This document shows, piece after piece, positions 36,584 to 45,126 of a stretch of DNA of 64,000 nt (position 1 is its first letter; the number at the start of each line of letters is the position of its first letter). Source of the stretch: Arthrobacter sp. zg-Y20 (GTDB lineage: Bacteria > Actinomycetota > Actinomycetes > Actinomycetales > Micrococcaceae); assembly GCF_030142075.1 (NCBI RefSeq), contig NZ_CP126241.1, positions 3,038,001 through 3,102,000 on the forward strand, in the 5' to 3' direction. The notes under the pieces were generated by a model. It worked only from the letters and a program-made list of their open reading frames with translations, did no database searches and was not told the origin of the DNA. The position numbers and the translations under genes are program-made.

Positions 36584-38802
36584 TAACGATCTCCTTGGTC
36601 CTGGGTCCTGGCATCATGCTGGGCCAGTGTTGCAAACATGTTGTTGTAAGCAGTGAGGTCGGCGTCATTATTCCGCTCGGCCGCACGGTCGGAGCGCCGC
36701 GTCTCCCGTGCGTCGCTCTTGGACCACTGGTAAGCGACCCCGATGGCGACGAAAAGCGTGGGGATTTCACCGATGCCCCACATCAGGGACCCGCCCAGCT
36801 GCTGGTCTGCCAGAGCCGACAAGCCCCATTCCCGGGCCATGTTGCCGAAGTAGGAGGCCTGGATGAGCGCTGTGCCGCCCATCACGGCCACGCCGAAGAA
36901 CGCGTGGAAGGCCATGGTGGCCAGCAGGATGACCAGCCGCAGCGGGTACGGCGCCCGGGCGGGCAGCGGGTCTATGCCAATCATGGTCAGGATGAAGATG
37001 TAGCCGGTGAGCAGGAAGTGCATCACCATCAGCTCGTGGCCCACGTGCTCGCGCAGGGCGAAGCCGAACAGGTCCGAGTAGTAGAAGATCACAATGGACC
37101 CGGCAAAGTTCACGGCCGCGAAGATGGGGTTGGTGATGATCTTCGAGTAGCGCGAGTGCACTCCGATCAGGATCCATTCCCGGATCCCGCGGGTGCCGTC
37201 CCGGCGCGGGGCCAGGGTCTTGAGCGCCAGGGTCACCGGCGCGCCAAGCACCAGGAACAGGGGCACCACCATGGTCAGGGCCATGTGCCCCAGCATGTGG
37301 GTGCTGAACAGGACCATGCCGTAGACCGCAGGCGCCCCGGAGGTGATGTAGGCCAGGGCCATCAGGCCAATAAGCCAGCACGCGGTGCGCAGCACCGGCC
37401 ACTTGTCTCCGCGGCGGCGCAGTTTCACCGCACTAATCAGGTACGTCACGGCCAGGGTGATAATAATCGCCACCCACAACCAGTCCGGCCGCCATTCGGT
37501 CAGGTACCGCTCCGAGGTCAGTTCCGGGGGCAGGTCGTATCCGGTGAGGATGCGTGCCGGCGACGCGTCCGTGGGCAGTTCTTCCGAGCGCGGGGGTGCG
37601 GTGCGGCCCAAGGCCACCGCCACGCCGGACACGGCGCCCATGATGGCCAGTTCCACGGCCACCAGCTGCCACAGCACCCGCTGCGCGGACAGGTCCCCCT
37701 TGGAACCGGCCACGGCCGTTGCTCCGGCGGTACCGGGCGTGCGTGCCGGGTTGGAGCCGGCAAGGCGGGGAATGATCCAGCGGCGGTGCATCAGTCCCAG
37801 CAGGCCCAGCAGCAGGGTCAGCGCAGCCTTGGTGAGCACCAGGGCGCCCCACCGGCTGCCGAGCTGGTCCAGCGAGGTGATCCGCAGCGAGGCGTTGACG
37901 ACGCCGGAGAGGAACACCAGTGCGAAGGCGAAGCCGGCCAGGCCGGAGAACCGGGTCAGTACGACGCCGGTGATGGAACCGAGCTGCCGTGACACAACGG
38001 CCAGCACAATGATCCCGCCGATCCAGAGGCACACACCCAGCAGGTGCAGGCCAATGGAGTTCACAGCCGCACTGTGGTCGTCACCGCCGGCCGAGTGGCC
38101 AATCAGGGCGGTGGGCAGCAGCGCGCCGACGGCAAGGATCAGGGTGAAGGCCAGCATGCCCAGGGAACGTACGCCGAACGTCAGTGCAGTGACGACGGCG
38201 GCAATAATGCTGATCGCCAGCCAGGCCCGGCCGGTGGAGAAGTCCGTGAGGAAGGAAGCCAAGCCGTCGGTGTACCCGGAGCCGGCGCTGAGCGGAAGGC
38301 CGGAAACGTCCGAGTACGTGAACACCATGACCGCCAGGGCGGACACGGTCCAGAGAATGGCGGCTCCGCTGGCCAGCGTCAGTGTGCGGGTGAACGCGGG
38401 ATGCTCCGGTTCGGCTGATGCGGCCCGGCCGGTATCGGATTTGCGCGTCCGTTTGAAGTTCAGGTGTTTGGGAACAATAGCCACCGCGAACAGCAGTGAG
38501 CCGATCACCGCCGCCATGGAGATGTTCTGTACCGCTTTGGCCGCTGGCAGTGCCCAGCGGGTCAGCGCACCGGGGTCCCCCAGCTGCGAAGCACCGGCTG
38601 CGCCTGTGAAGAGCAGCGCGGAGGCGAGGGCAATAAAAACGAGGGCGCCGGCAGCCGCCAGCCAGCCGGTCCGCACCGCGCCAGCGTCAGCGTTCCCGCC
38701 GTCCGCTGCGCTTGGATCATTCCCGGTGCGCGGCTGCGGGCGCAGGTCAGCGCCTGCAGAGCGGGCGGTGGAGGTTTTGGCAGATTTTGGCACAGTACCC
38801 AT
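36583..38802 (-). CDS. CopD-CtaG fusion (copper resistance/cytochrome c oxidase assembly)
   Basis: 739 residues, around 15 membrane helices. The N-terminal part (to about 400) is CopD-like, with histidines near IGHSAGGDDHSAAVNSIGLHLLG that could bind copper. The C-terminal part (about 430-690) is a caa3-type CtaG assembly factor (FSTHMLGHMALTMVVPLFLVLGAP, MVMHFLLTGYIF). Such fusions are common in Actinobacteria and are linked to copper delivery to cytochrome oxidase. The short N-terminal cytoplasmic extension is polar. Oxidase genes are not in the window. Confidence 0.87.
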   Translation of the reverse strand: MGTVPKSAKTSTARSAGADLRPQPRTGNDPSAADGGNADAGAVRTGWLAAAGALVFIALASALLFTGAAGASQLGDPGALTRWALPAAKAVQNISMAAVIGSLLFAVAIVPKHLNFKRTRKSDTGRAASAEPEHPAFTRTLTLASGAAILWTVSALAVMVFTYSDVSGLPLSAGSGYTDGLASFLTDFSTGRAWLAISIIAAVVTALTFGVRSLGMLAFTLILAVGALLPTALIGHSAGGDDHSAAVNSIGLHLLGVCLWIGGIIVLAVVSRQLGSITGVVLTRFSGLAGFAFALVFLSGVVNASLRITSLDQLGSRWGALVLTKAALTLLLGLLGLMHRRWIIPRLAGSNPARTPGTAGATAVAGSKGDLSAQRVLWQLVAVELAIMGAVSGVAVALGRTAPPRSEELPTDASPARILTGYDLPPELTSERYLTEWRPDWLWVAIIITLAVTYLISAVKLRRRGDKWPVLRTACWLIGLMALAYITSGAPAVYGMVLFSTHMLGHMALTMVVPLFLVLGAPVTLALKTLAPRRDGTRGIREWILIGVHSRYSKIITNPIFAAVNFAGSIVIFYYSDLFGFALREHVGHELMVMHFLLTGYIFILTMIGIDPLPARAPYPLRLVILLATMAFHAFFGVAVMGGTALIQASYFGNMAREWGLSALADQQLGGSLMWGIGEIPTLFVAIGVAYQWSKSDARETRRSDRAAERNNDADLTAYNNMFATLAQHDARTQDQGDR

Positions 38803-38868
38803 TCTCTACCCCCGGTAAAAATAGGGCCAATCATTGTTGCCGCCCTCACGGTGCGCCCGGACGCAGAA

Positions 38869-38895
38869 AGGGCCGGCATCATGGATGCCGGCCCT
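38869..38895 (-). terminator. Rho-independent-like terminator of hup
   Basis: AGGGCCGGCATC / GATGCCGGCCCT perfect 12-bp stem with an ATG loop; on the minus strand it is followed by TTTCT. Located just after the HU gene. Confidence 0.75.
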
Positions 38896-38926
38896 CTGTA
38901 CGCTGCGGCTTAGGCCGCTGCGGATG

Positions 38927-39205
38927 CTACTTCTTGGAGACAGCGGCCTTCAGCTTGGAGCCGGCGGTCAGCTTGACGCTGTGGCCTGCCGGGATCTGGA
39001 TGGTTTCGCCGGTCTGCGGGTTGCGGCCCGTGCGTGCAGCGCGGTCGGTGCGCTCAACTGCGAGCCAGCCCGGGATGGTGATCTTCTCGCCGTTGGAAAC
39101 GGAGGTTGCGAAGATGTCGAAGACGGCATCCAGCACGCCGTTGACTGCGGTCTGGCTGTTGCCGGACTTTTCTGCAACTGCGGCAACAAGTTCACTGCGG
39201 TTCAT
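38927..39205 (-). CDS. hup: DNA-binding protein HU
   Basis: 92 residues, the full HU fold: N-terminal helices MNRSELVAAVAEKSGNSQTAV, the body GEKITIPGWLAV and the beta-arm ATRTGRNPQTGE-like segment (RAARTGRNPQTGETIQIPAG). The ATG at 39205 with AGGAGGA upstream is the normal HU start; a longer frame is not credible. Nucleoid-associated architectural protein. Lies downstream of the L28-L33-S14 operon, separated by a terminator. Confidence 0.95.
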   Translation of the reverse strand: MNRSELVAAVAEKSGNSQTAVNGVLDAVFDIFATSVSNGEKITIPGWLAVERTDRAARTGRNPQTGETIQIPAGHSVKLTAGSKLKAAVSKK

Positions 39206-39462
39206 AGCCAATTTATGTCCTCCTGGACTCTGGGGTATTTCGTGCGGAAACGCGGATGCGAAACCGCCGCTGTTCGAAAACTTACCAGCTTGGACCCCCA
39301 ACTCCGGCAAAAACCCCTGCATTCAGCGGATTTTTCCGGTTTTTCGAGCCGAAAAAGGCCAATTTCGGCTGGCCGGACCACCAACTCGCGTCCCCGGCCT
39401 CCTGCGTGATACCGTCCCGCGCCCCAGCTGGTACAGCGCGGCCCTGAAGCCCAATTAACAGC
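39206..39462. other. Intergenic region upstream of hup
   Basis: Part of the 308-base gap between hup and rpsN. It should hold the hup promoter (minus strand) but I cannot place it. It contains the inverted repeat GCCGAAA / TTTCGGC (39348-39354 and 39363-39369) beside several TTTTT runs, which could be a regulator site. No gene is seen. Confidence 0.45.
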
Positions 39463-39497
39463 AAAAAGGGCGACCCCTTCAAGGGGCCGCCCTTTTT
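39463..39497 (-). terminator. Terminator of the rpmB-rpmG-rpsN operon
   Basis: AAAAAGGGCG / CGCCCTTTTT arms with an inner CCCCTT/AAGGGG helix and a strong T-run on the minus strand after the hairpin. Located downstream of rpsN. Confidence 0.88.
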
Positions 39498-39513
39498 GGC
39501 GGTAAAGCAGTGC

Positions 39514-39819
39514 TTACCAGCTGGACTTCTTGATGCCCGGCAGTTCGCCTGCGTGGGCCATGTTGCGGAAACGCACACGCGAGATACCGAACTTCTGGAG
39601 GGTACCGCGGGGGCGGCCGTCAATCTGGTCACGGTTGCGAAGGCGGACCGGGGAAGCGTTGCGCGGGAGCTTCTGCAGGCCGAGGCGTGCAGCTTCGCGG
39701 GCTTCGTCGGTAGCGTTTTCGTCTACCAGGGTCTTCTTCAGTTCGAGGCGCTTTGCAGCGTAGCGCTCAACAACGACCTTGCGCTGCTCGTTGCGGGCAA
39801 TCTTGGACTTCTTTGCCAT
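39514..39819 (-). CDS. rpsN: Ribosomal protein S14, zinc-free type
   Basis: 101 residues, the long S14 form. It has no cysteine, so it is the C-minus paralogue type that does not bind zinc. The C-terminal RNA-binding segment [26 protein letters not shown] is intact. It follows rpmG by two bases. In mycobacteria the C-minus set is expressed under zinc limitation by Zur; no Zur box is evident here. Confidence 0.93.
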   Translation of the reverse strand: MAKKSKIARNEQRKVVVERYAAKRLELKKTLVDENATDEAREAARLGLQKLPRNASPVRLRNRDQIDGRPRGTLQKFGISRVRFRNMAHAGELPGIKKSSW

Positions 39820-39821
39820 TC

Positions 39822-39989
39822 TTAGCGCTCCTCACGGAATTCGACGTGCTGGCGGATCTTGGGATCGTACTTCTTCAGAACCATACGATCCGGATCGTTG
39901 CGACGGTTCTTGCGAGTTACGTAGGTGTAGCCGGTGCCCGCAGTGGACTTCAGCTTGATGATCGGACGTACGTCCTTATCCTTAGCCAC
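39822..39989 (-). CDS. rpmG: Ribosomal protein L33, zinc-free type
   Basis: 55 residues, starting with GTG. The sequence begins [19 protein letters not shown] and continues with [14 protein letters not shown]. It has no cysteine, so it is the zinc-independent form. Its start overlaps the last base of the rpmB stop codon. Confidence 0.94.
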   Translation of the reverse strand: MAKDKDVRPIIKLKSTAGTGYTYVTRKNRRNDPDRMVLKKYDPKIRQHVEFREER

Positions 39990-40225
39990 TACAGCTTCAC
40001 ACCCTTCGCGATCAGGTCGGTAACAACAGCGTCGATGCCGCGGATGTCAATCGTCTTGATGCCGCGTGCAGAAACCTGCAGCGTCACGTTGCGGCGCAGG
40101 GACGGAACCCAGTAGCGCTTCTTCTGAATATTCGGGTCGAACCGACGCTTGTTGCGGCGGTGCGAGTGCGAAATGCTGTGACCAAAGCCGGGGATGGCTC
40201 CGGTTACCTGGCAGTAAGCTGCCAT
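39989..40225 (-). CDS. rpmB: Ribosomal protein L28, zinc-free type
   Basis: 78 residues. It begins [15 protein letters not shown] and contains [16 protein letters not shown]. The CxxC pairs of zinc-binding L28 are absent; only one cysteine is present, so this is the C-minus type, like mycobacterial RpmB2. ATG 40225 has a GGAGGAGA ribosome-binding site. First gene of the rpmB-rpmG-rpsN operon. Confidence 0.94.
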   Translation of the reverse strand: MAAYCQVTGAIPGFGHSISHSHRRNKRRFDPNIQKKRYWVPSLRRNVTLQVSARGIKTIDIRGIDAVVTDLIAKGVKL

Positions 40226-40599
40226 GATCTCTCCTCCAGTTGTAGTAAATATGACGGTCCTCAAAAAACAGACACAAGGCCAAAGCGCCTAAGCACCTGC
40301 CATAAAGAGCGTCCCGCCACCAGTTTTGACACCGTTATTACTGCGACTTTCCGGAGGTTGACCTGGCGGGGTGAGATCCAGCCGAAGTGCCTCGCCGCGG
40401 GGAAGACGGTGAAGTTCAGGTAGCCGAACGGGGAAACCCGGCTCGACAGCCCTCAATTCTAGGTTTATACGGGTGGCCGCGCAAATACTCCTCCGCCCGC
40501 GCGGGGCAGGCAGATTAACATACGCACGACTTAACGCCTCTCCATCCTAGGGCCAACGGGCGTTTCGTTCAAACTCGCAGCGGCCCCGGGTGCCGGGTA
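40226..40599. other. Intergenic region upstream of rpmB
   Basis: About 370 bases without a gene. On the minus strand it contains the leader of the ribosomal-protein operon. An AT-rich stretch (TCATATTTACTAC) lies 20-30 bases before the rpmB start, but it does not match the Zur box closely. No terminator for the upstream glgC-like gene was identified with confidence, and no small gene with a usable start is seen. Confidence 0.5.
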
Positions 40600-41742
40600 T
40601 CACGACGACGGCGGATCGACCTTTGAATCCCGTCCCACCACTGCCACGCCGTTTTCCGGATCCTGCTCCGCGCCGTCGAGTTTGCGTCCCTGGCCGATCA
40701 CCGTTCCGGAGTCCACCACCAGGTTGGCGATACGGGCGCCGGAGCGGACCACCACATCCTCCAGCAGGACGCAGGAGTCGACTTCCGCACCGGCTTCCAC
40801 CACTGCGCCGGCGCTGAGCACGCTGCGCCGCACGGACCCTTCCACCCGGGACCCGGGGGCCAGGAGGCTGCTCTCGACCCGGGCAACCGGGCCTGCAAAA
40901 CCGGGCAGCCGGCGGGGGCTGGCGGAGAGCATGGGCCACTGCTGGTCATCGAAATCCAGTCCGCGTCCGTCAATCAGGTCCATGTGTGCCTGGTGGTAGC
41001 TGCGCGGGGTGCCCATATCCCGCCAGTAACCCGGCAGCCGGTGCTCCACCACCTTGGCGTTTTCCACCAGGTAGGGAATGAGCTGGTCCCCGTAGTCTTC
41101 GAGCTGCCCGTCCCGACGCACCAGCTCGTCCAGGGCATCCAGGAGCACATCGGCGTCATAGAGGAAGATCTCCGCAGCCACCAGATCCGACTTGGGGTCC
41201 TCGGGCTTGTACTCGAATCCGGTGACCGTCCCGTCCGATACCTCCACCACCCCGTGATCTCCGGGATTGTCGTTGGCCAAAGTGGTGACGACGGTCAGCG
41301 CCGCCCCGCTCTCCTGGTGGGTGTCTACAACCTCGCGGTAATCCAGCCGGTACAGGTGGTCGGCGCTGAGGACCAGGACCAGGTCCGGATCGAATTCACG
41401 TATGTAGTCCGCCTGCCGGTACAGGGCGTCCGCGTTGCCCTGGGCGAACCCTTCGCCCTCGCCGCCCTGGAACGGCGGCAGCACCCGCAGTCCGCCGTTG
41501 GTACGGTCCAGGTCCCAGGGCCGGCCGCTGGCCAGCTGGTCATTAAGTGACTGGGGTTTGTACTGCTCCACAATCCACACGTCGCCGAAGCCGCTGTTGT
41601 GCAGGTTGGAAAGGGAAATGTCGATCAGGCTGTAGGAGCCGGCCACCGGCATGGCCGGTTTTGCCCGGTGTCCGGTCAGGCTCCCCAGCCGGCCGCCGGT
41701 ACCGCCGGCCAGGATTACGGTCAGGATTCGGGGTACGCGCAT
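40600..41742 (-). CDS. glgC: GlgC-like glucose-1-phosphate nucleotidyltransferase
   Basis: 380 residues. The N-terminal nucleotide loop is VILAGGTGGRLGSLTGHRAKPAMPVAG, then SLIDISLSNLHNSGF and SADHLYRLDY, as in ADP-glucose pyrophosphorylases; the C-terminal left-handed beta helix (PGSRVEGSVRRSVLSAGAVV) is present. It would make ADP-glucose from ATP and glucose-1-phosphate for glycogen or trehalose synthesis. The sequence is rather divergent from typical GlgC, so another sugar nucleotide is possible. Confidence 0.78.
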   Translation of the reverse strand: MRVPRILTVILAGGTGGRLGSLTGHRAKPAMPVAGSYSLIDISLSNLHNSGFGDVWIVEQYKPQSLNDQLASGRPWDLDRTNGGLRVLPPFQGGEGEGFAQGNADALYRQADYIREFDPDLVLVLSADHLYRLDYREVVDTHQESGAALTVVTTLANDNPGDHGVVEVSDGTVTGFEYKPEDPKSDLVAAEIFLYDADVLLDALDELVRRDGQLEDYGDQLIPYLVENAKVVEHRLPGYWRDMGTPRSYHQAHMDLIDGRGLDFDDQQWPMLSASPRRLPGFAGPVARVESSLLAPGSRVEGSVRRSVLSAGAVVEAGAEVDSCVLLEDVVVRSGARIANLVVDSGTVIGQGRKLDGAEQDPENGVAVVGRDSKVDPPSS

Positions 41743-41822
41743 GCTTTTGTGCCTCTCGTCGTGCCGTGTTCGGTACTTTCCACGCTAACAACCCCGCGCG
41801 GGCACGGCACAAGCGGGACGGA

Positions 41823-42317
41823 CTAGGGCCGCTGGCAGGGGCCCAGGATGCCGTTGCCGGGATTAATCCGCGTGAGGATCTTCTTGCCCACCCGCTCCAG
41901 GTCTTCCACATCCTGCTCGGTGAGGCCGTCAAAGACCACGCTGCGGACCGATTCCACGTGGTCCGGCGCCAGTGCCTTGAGCGCGGCCATCCCCTCGTCG
42001 GTCAGCGACGCAGTGGTCACCCGGGCATCGTCGGGCGACGGCGAGCGGGACATCCAGCCGCGCTGCTCGAGTTTCTTGACCACGTGCGACAGCCGGGACA
42101 GGGACGCGTTGGAGCGGGCAGCCAGTTCGCTCATGGGCAGGCAGCGTTGCTCGGACTCGGAGACCATGGCCAGGACGTGGTAATCGAAGAGGGTCAGCCG
42201 GGCACGGCGGAAAAGATCGGCGTCGAGGGTGGCGGGCAGCAGGCTGGAAACGGCATACAGGGCAAGCCAGGCCTGCCGCTCCCGGGGGCTGAGCCAGCGG
42301 GGGCTGTTTTCGGTCAT
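41823..42317 (-). CDS. MarR-family transcriptional regulator
   Basis: 164 residues with the winged helix of the MarR family: LPMSELAARSNASLSRLSHVVKKLEQRGW (recognition helix) and the wing SPDDARVTTASLTDEG. Ligand unknown. It is 80 bases from glgC and downstream of the MFS gene on the same strand, but a strong hairpin separates it from that gene, so it may have its own promoter. Confidence 0.85.
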   Translation of the reverse strand: MTENSPRWLSPRERQAWLALYAVSSLLPATLDADLFRRARLTLFDYHVLAMVSESEQRCLPMSELAARSNASLSRLSHVVKKLEQRGWMSRSPSPDDARVTTASLTDEGMAALKALAPDHVESVRSVVFDGLTEQDVEDLERVGKKILTRINPGNGILGPCQRP

Positions 42318-42395
42318 GCCGGCTGTCCTCTCGTCAATGGTTTACCTTTCAATCATCGCAGGCCCCGGGCAACGTTCCAACCTCCGGGTTAAACG

Positions 42396-42429
42396 CCGCA
42401 CCGGCCGGACAGGTGTCCGACCGGTGCGG
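42396..42429 (-). terminator. Long hairpin between the MFS symporter and marR genes
   Basis: CCGCACCGG / CCGGTGCGG outer arms and CGGACA / TGTCCG inner arms with one C-A mismatch and a two-base loop. On the minus strand it is followed by CGTTTAA. Probable terminator of the MFS gene. Confidence 0.6.
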
Positions 42430-42461
42430 TTGGGAAGCGCTACGGCTGGTGCCGACCCCGG

Positions 42462-44045
42462 CTAGCGGTGGTCTGCAGTGCCCGCGGGCGCCGGGTCGGC
42501 GTCCGACTGCGTGCCCTGCTGGCTGCCGAGTGTCTCAAAGGGCAGCGAGTCAACGTCCAGATTGGGGTTCTCATCCTGCCCGGCTACCAGCTCGTATGCC
42601 TCGGCCTCCGTGTCCACGCTGGGCATGGACCCCGGCATGGGCCGCTGCGCGGATTCCTTCATGAAGATCACCGCAATGGCGCCGGCCACTGAGGTGAACA
42701 TCAGCCAGTACGCCGGGGACATGTCATTGTCCGTGAGGGCGATCAGGCCCTGCATGATCAGCGGAGCGGTACCGCCGAAGACGGCGGTGGCAACGTTGTA
42801 GGAGATGCCCATGGCGCCGTACCGGCTGGAGGTCTGGAACAGGGAGGGCAGCGTGGCGGCCAGGTTGCCCACATAGAAGGTCACCGGGACGGCGAGCAGC
42901 AGCAGGCCCAGCAGCGTAGTGGCAACCGGACCCTGGCCAATCAGCATAAAGGCAGGAACAGCCAGCACGATGGTGGATCCGGCACCGATCCACAGCACGG
43001 GGCGGCGGCCGATCCGGTCCGACAGCTTGCCGGCGAGCGGAATGCACAGGGCCATAACCACCAGGACGGGAATGGTCAGCAGGGTGCCGTGGACCGGGTC
43101 GTAGCCCTTGGAATCAGTCAGGTAGGACGGCATGTAGGACGTAAGTGCGTAGCCCACCGAGTTGACGGCGGCCACGAGGACCATAGCCAACACAATCGGA
43201 CGCCAGTAGGCGCGGAAGATTCCCATGGTGCCCAGCGACTCGGTTTCGTCACCGGCCTTGGCACTGGCTTCCTGGGCGTCCAGCGTGGCCTGGAAAGCCG
43301 GGGATTCTTCGATTTTCAGCCGGAAGTAGATGGCGAAGGCACCCAGCGGTCCCGCAATAAGGAAGGGAATGCGCCAACCCCAGCCCACCATGTCGGACTC
43401 GGAGAGCAGCAGCTGCATCACCGAAACGACGGCGGCGCCCAGGGCAAAGCCCATGTAACTGCCAAGGTCCAGGATGCTGGCCAGGAAACCCCGCCGCTTG
43501 TCGGAGGCGTATTCCGAAACGAAGGTGGTGGCACCGGCATACTCACCGCCGGTAGAGAAGCCCTGCAGCAGCTTCATGAGCACCAGCAGGATCGGAGCCC
43601 AGATGCCGATGGTGTCGTAGCTGGGCAGCAGGCCGATGATGAACGTGGACGCAGCCATCATGATCAGCGTGATGGCCAGGGTCTTCTGCCGGCCAATGCG
43701 GTCACCGAGGCGCCCAAAGACGACGCCGCCCAGCGGGCGGGCAATGAAGGTGGCCGCGAAGACACCCAGGCTGAAGAGCAGCTGCGCATCCTTGTCGGCG
43801 TCGGACAGGAAGACGGCACCCATGGTGACGGCGAGGTAGCCGTATACGCCGACGTCGAACCACTCCATGGTGTTGCCAACGACGGTTCCGCCCACTGCCT
43901 TTTTCATCATGGCCTTGTCGACCACGTTGACGTCGTCAAACTCCAGCCTGCGCCGCCTCAGCGGTGGCATCCGCAGCTTGCGGGCCCTTGCCTTAGCGGA
44001 TGATTCCGGGGTTCCGGAAATGTGGGGCGGTGCATCTTTCGACAT
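42462..44045 (-). CDS. MFS transporter, metabolite:H+ symporter (ProP/MHS-like)
   Basis: 527 residues, 12 membrane helices. The start TVVGNTMEWFDVGVYGYLA and RPLGGVVFGRLGDRIGRQKTL are the hallmarks of the metabolite:proton symporter group (ProP, KgtP, ShiA). An N-terminal ~45-residue basic cytoplasmic extension and a C-terminal acidic tail lie outside the core. Possible substrates are organic acids, betaines or proline; not resolvable from sequence. Confidence 0.85.
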   Translation of the reverse strand: MSKDAPPHISGTPESSAKARARKLRMPPLRRRRLEFDDVNVVDKAMMKKAVGGTVVGNTMEWFDVGVYGYLAVTMGAVFLSDADKDAQLLFSLGVFAATFIARPLGGVVFGRLGDRIGRQKTLAITLIMMAASTFIIGLLPSYDTIGIWAPILLVLMKLLQGFSTGGEYAGATTFVSEYASDKRRGFLASILDLGSYMGFALGAAVVSVMQLLLSESDMVGWGWRIPFLIAGPLGAFAIYFRLKIEESPAFQATLDAQEASAKAGDETESLGTMGIFRAYWRPIVLAMVLVAAVNSVGYALTSYMPSYLTDSKGYDPVHGTLLTIPVLVVMALCIPLAGKLSDRIGRRPVLWIGAGSTIVLAVPAFMLIGQGPVATTLLGLLLLAVPVTFYVGNLAATLPSLFQTSSRYGAMGISYNVATAVFGGTAPLIMQGLIALTDNDMSPAYWLMFTSVAGAIAVIFMKESAQRPMPGSMPSVDTEAEAYELVAGQDENPNLDVDSLPFETLGSQQGTQSDADPAPAGTADHR

Positions 44046-44258
44046 GTCGGCCTTCCCTCGATGAAGTCAGCTGCTGGGAACAGAAGCAGCCGCCCGGCGC
44101 CAAATAGGGCCGGGCAGACCTACAAGTTTAGGAAAATCTCCTGGCCACACCGAATCGAAGGGGCGAATTCCGCCGGTTTTACGCGGCAGGGAAGGCGATT
44201 CAGCCCAATAAACAGGGGACTTATCTTCAGTTATGTGATTTGGCCCATAACCGCCGGT
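44046..44258. other. Intergenic region between the MFS and GDSL hydrolase genes
   Basis: Upstream region of the MFS gene on the minus strand. A CGAGGGAAGG stretch just before its ATG gives a plausible ribosome-binding site. No repeat, hairpin or small gene was recognised in the rest. Confidence 0.5.
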
Positions 44259-45038
44259 TCAGGCAGGCAGCGGTGGGTGTGTCAGCTCTGGATAACGGGC
44301 AGTGAGGTTGTCTCCGGAGGAGACGCCGCGCAGTCTGCGGCTCACCCAGGGGCCAAGGTAAACCCGAGCCCACTGGGCGTCCCGGCGCAGCTGTTCCACC
44401 CGGTTGCGGGAGGGCAGGTTCTCCAGTTCCGGCACGTCGATTGCGTCGGTTCCGCGCAGCACTTCCAGGACCTTCTTGGCGGTGAGCATATGACCGGCGG
44501 GAGACATGTGGATCCGGTCCACCGCCCAGTAGCGTTCGTCCTGGAGCTCCCGCATCCGCCAGTAGTCCACCAGCACGGCCTCGTTCTTCTCCACGATTTC
44601 CCGCACCAGCTCGTTGTACACGGCTGTGCGCCCCCGGGTCCGGCCGATGACCGGTGCGCTGCCCGAGTCAAACCCAGTGAAGACCATCACCGCTGCGCCG
44701 CTGGAGCGCAGCTTCGCGATGCCTCCTTCGTAGGCAGCCACGATGGCGTCAATGTCCACCTTCGGGCGCAGGATGTCATTGCCGCCGGCGTAGATGGTGA
44801 CCAAGGTGGGAGACATGGCAATAGCCGCATCCACCTGCTCGTTCAGGACCTGGTGCAGCTTTTTGCCCCGGATTGCCAGGTTCGCGTACCCCCAGGAGCT
44901 GTCGGCAAGCACCAGCTGTTCGGCAACCCGGTCCGCCCAGCCCCGCACACCGTTGGGGCGGGTTTCATCCTCATCCCCCACACCTTCCGTAAACGAATCC
45001 CCCAGGGCCACATATCGTTGCGTAAAGTTCACCACCAC
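44259..45038 (-). CDS. SGNH/GDSL hydrolase
   Basis: 259 residues. Block I is YVALGDSFTEG with the nucleophilic serine, the Gly/Asn blocks appear in YANLAIRGKK and TIYAGGNDIL, and the C-terminal DRIHMSPAGH carries the catalytic Asp and His. No signal peptide, so it is probably an intracellular esterase or lipase. Three consecutive GTG codons begin the gene (45038, 45035, 45032). Confidence 0.87.
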   Translation of the reverse strand: MVVNFTQRYVALGDSFTEGVGDEDETRPNGVRGWADRVAEQLVLADSSWGYANLAIRGKKLHQVLNEQVDAAIAMSPTLVTIYAGGNDILRPKVDIDAIVAAYEGGIAKLRSSGAAVMVFTGFDSGSAPVIGRTRGRTAVYNELVREIVEKNEAVLVDYWRMRELQDERYWAVDRIHMSPAGHMLTAKKVLEVLRGTDAIDVPELENLPSRNRVEQLRRDAQWARVYLGPWVSRRLRGVSSGDNLTARYPELTHPPLPA

Positions 45039-45126
45039 AGGTTACAAGCTCGGACCCGGACCCTTTCACCACACCCCCGGGCTAGACTCGGAGCGGAACA
45101 GTTCGCATGCTTACGATAAGGACACC

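Noticed and set aside
40226-40260. Zur box upstream of rpmB
   Set aside because: The AT-rich stretch near the start does not match the known Zur palindrome closely enough.
40260-40440. Small protein gene upstream of rpmB on the minus strand
   Set aside because: A stretch of about 60 open codons has no usable start codon and no family resemblance.
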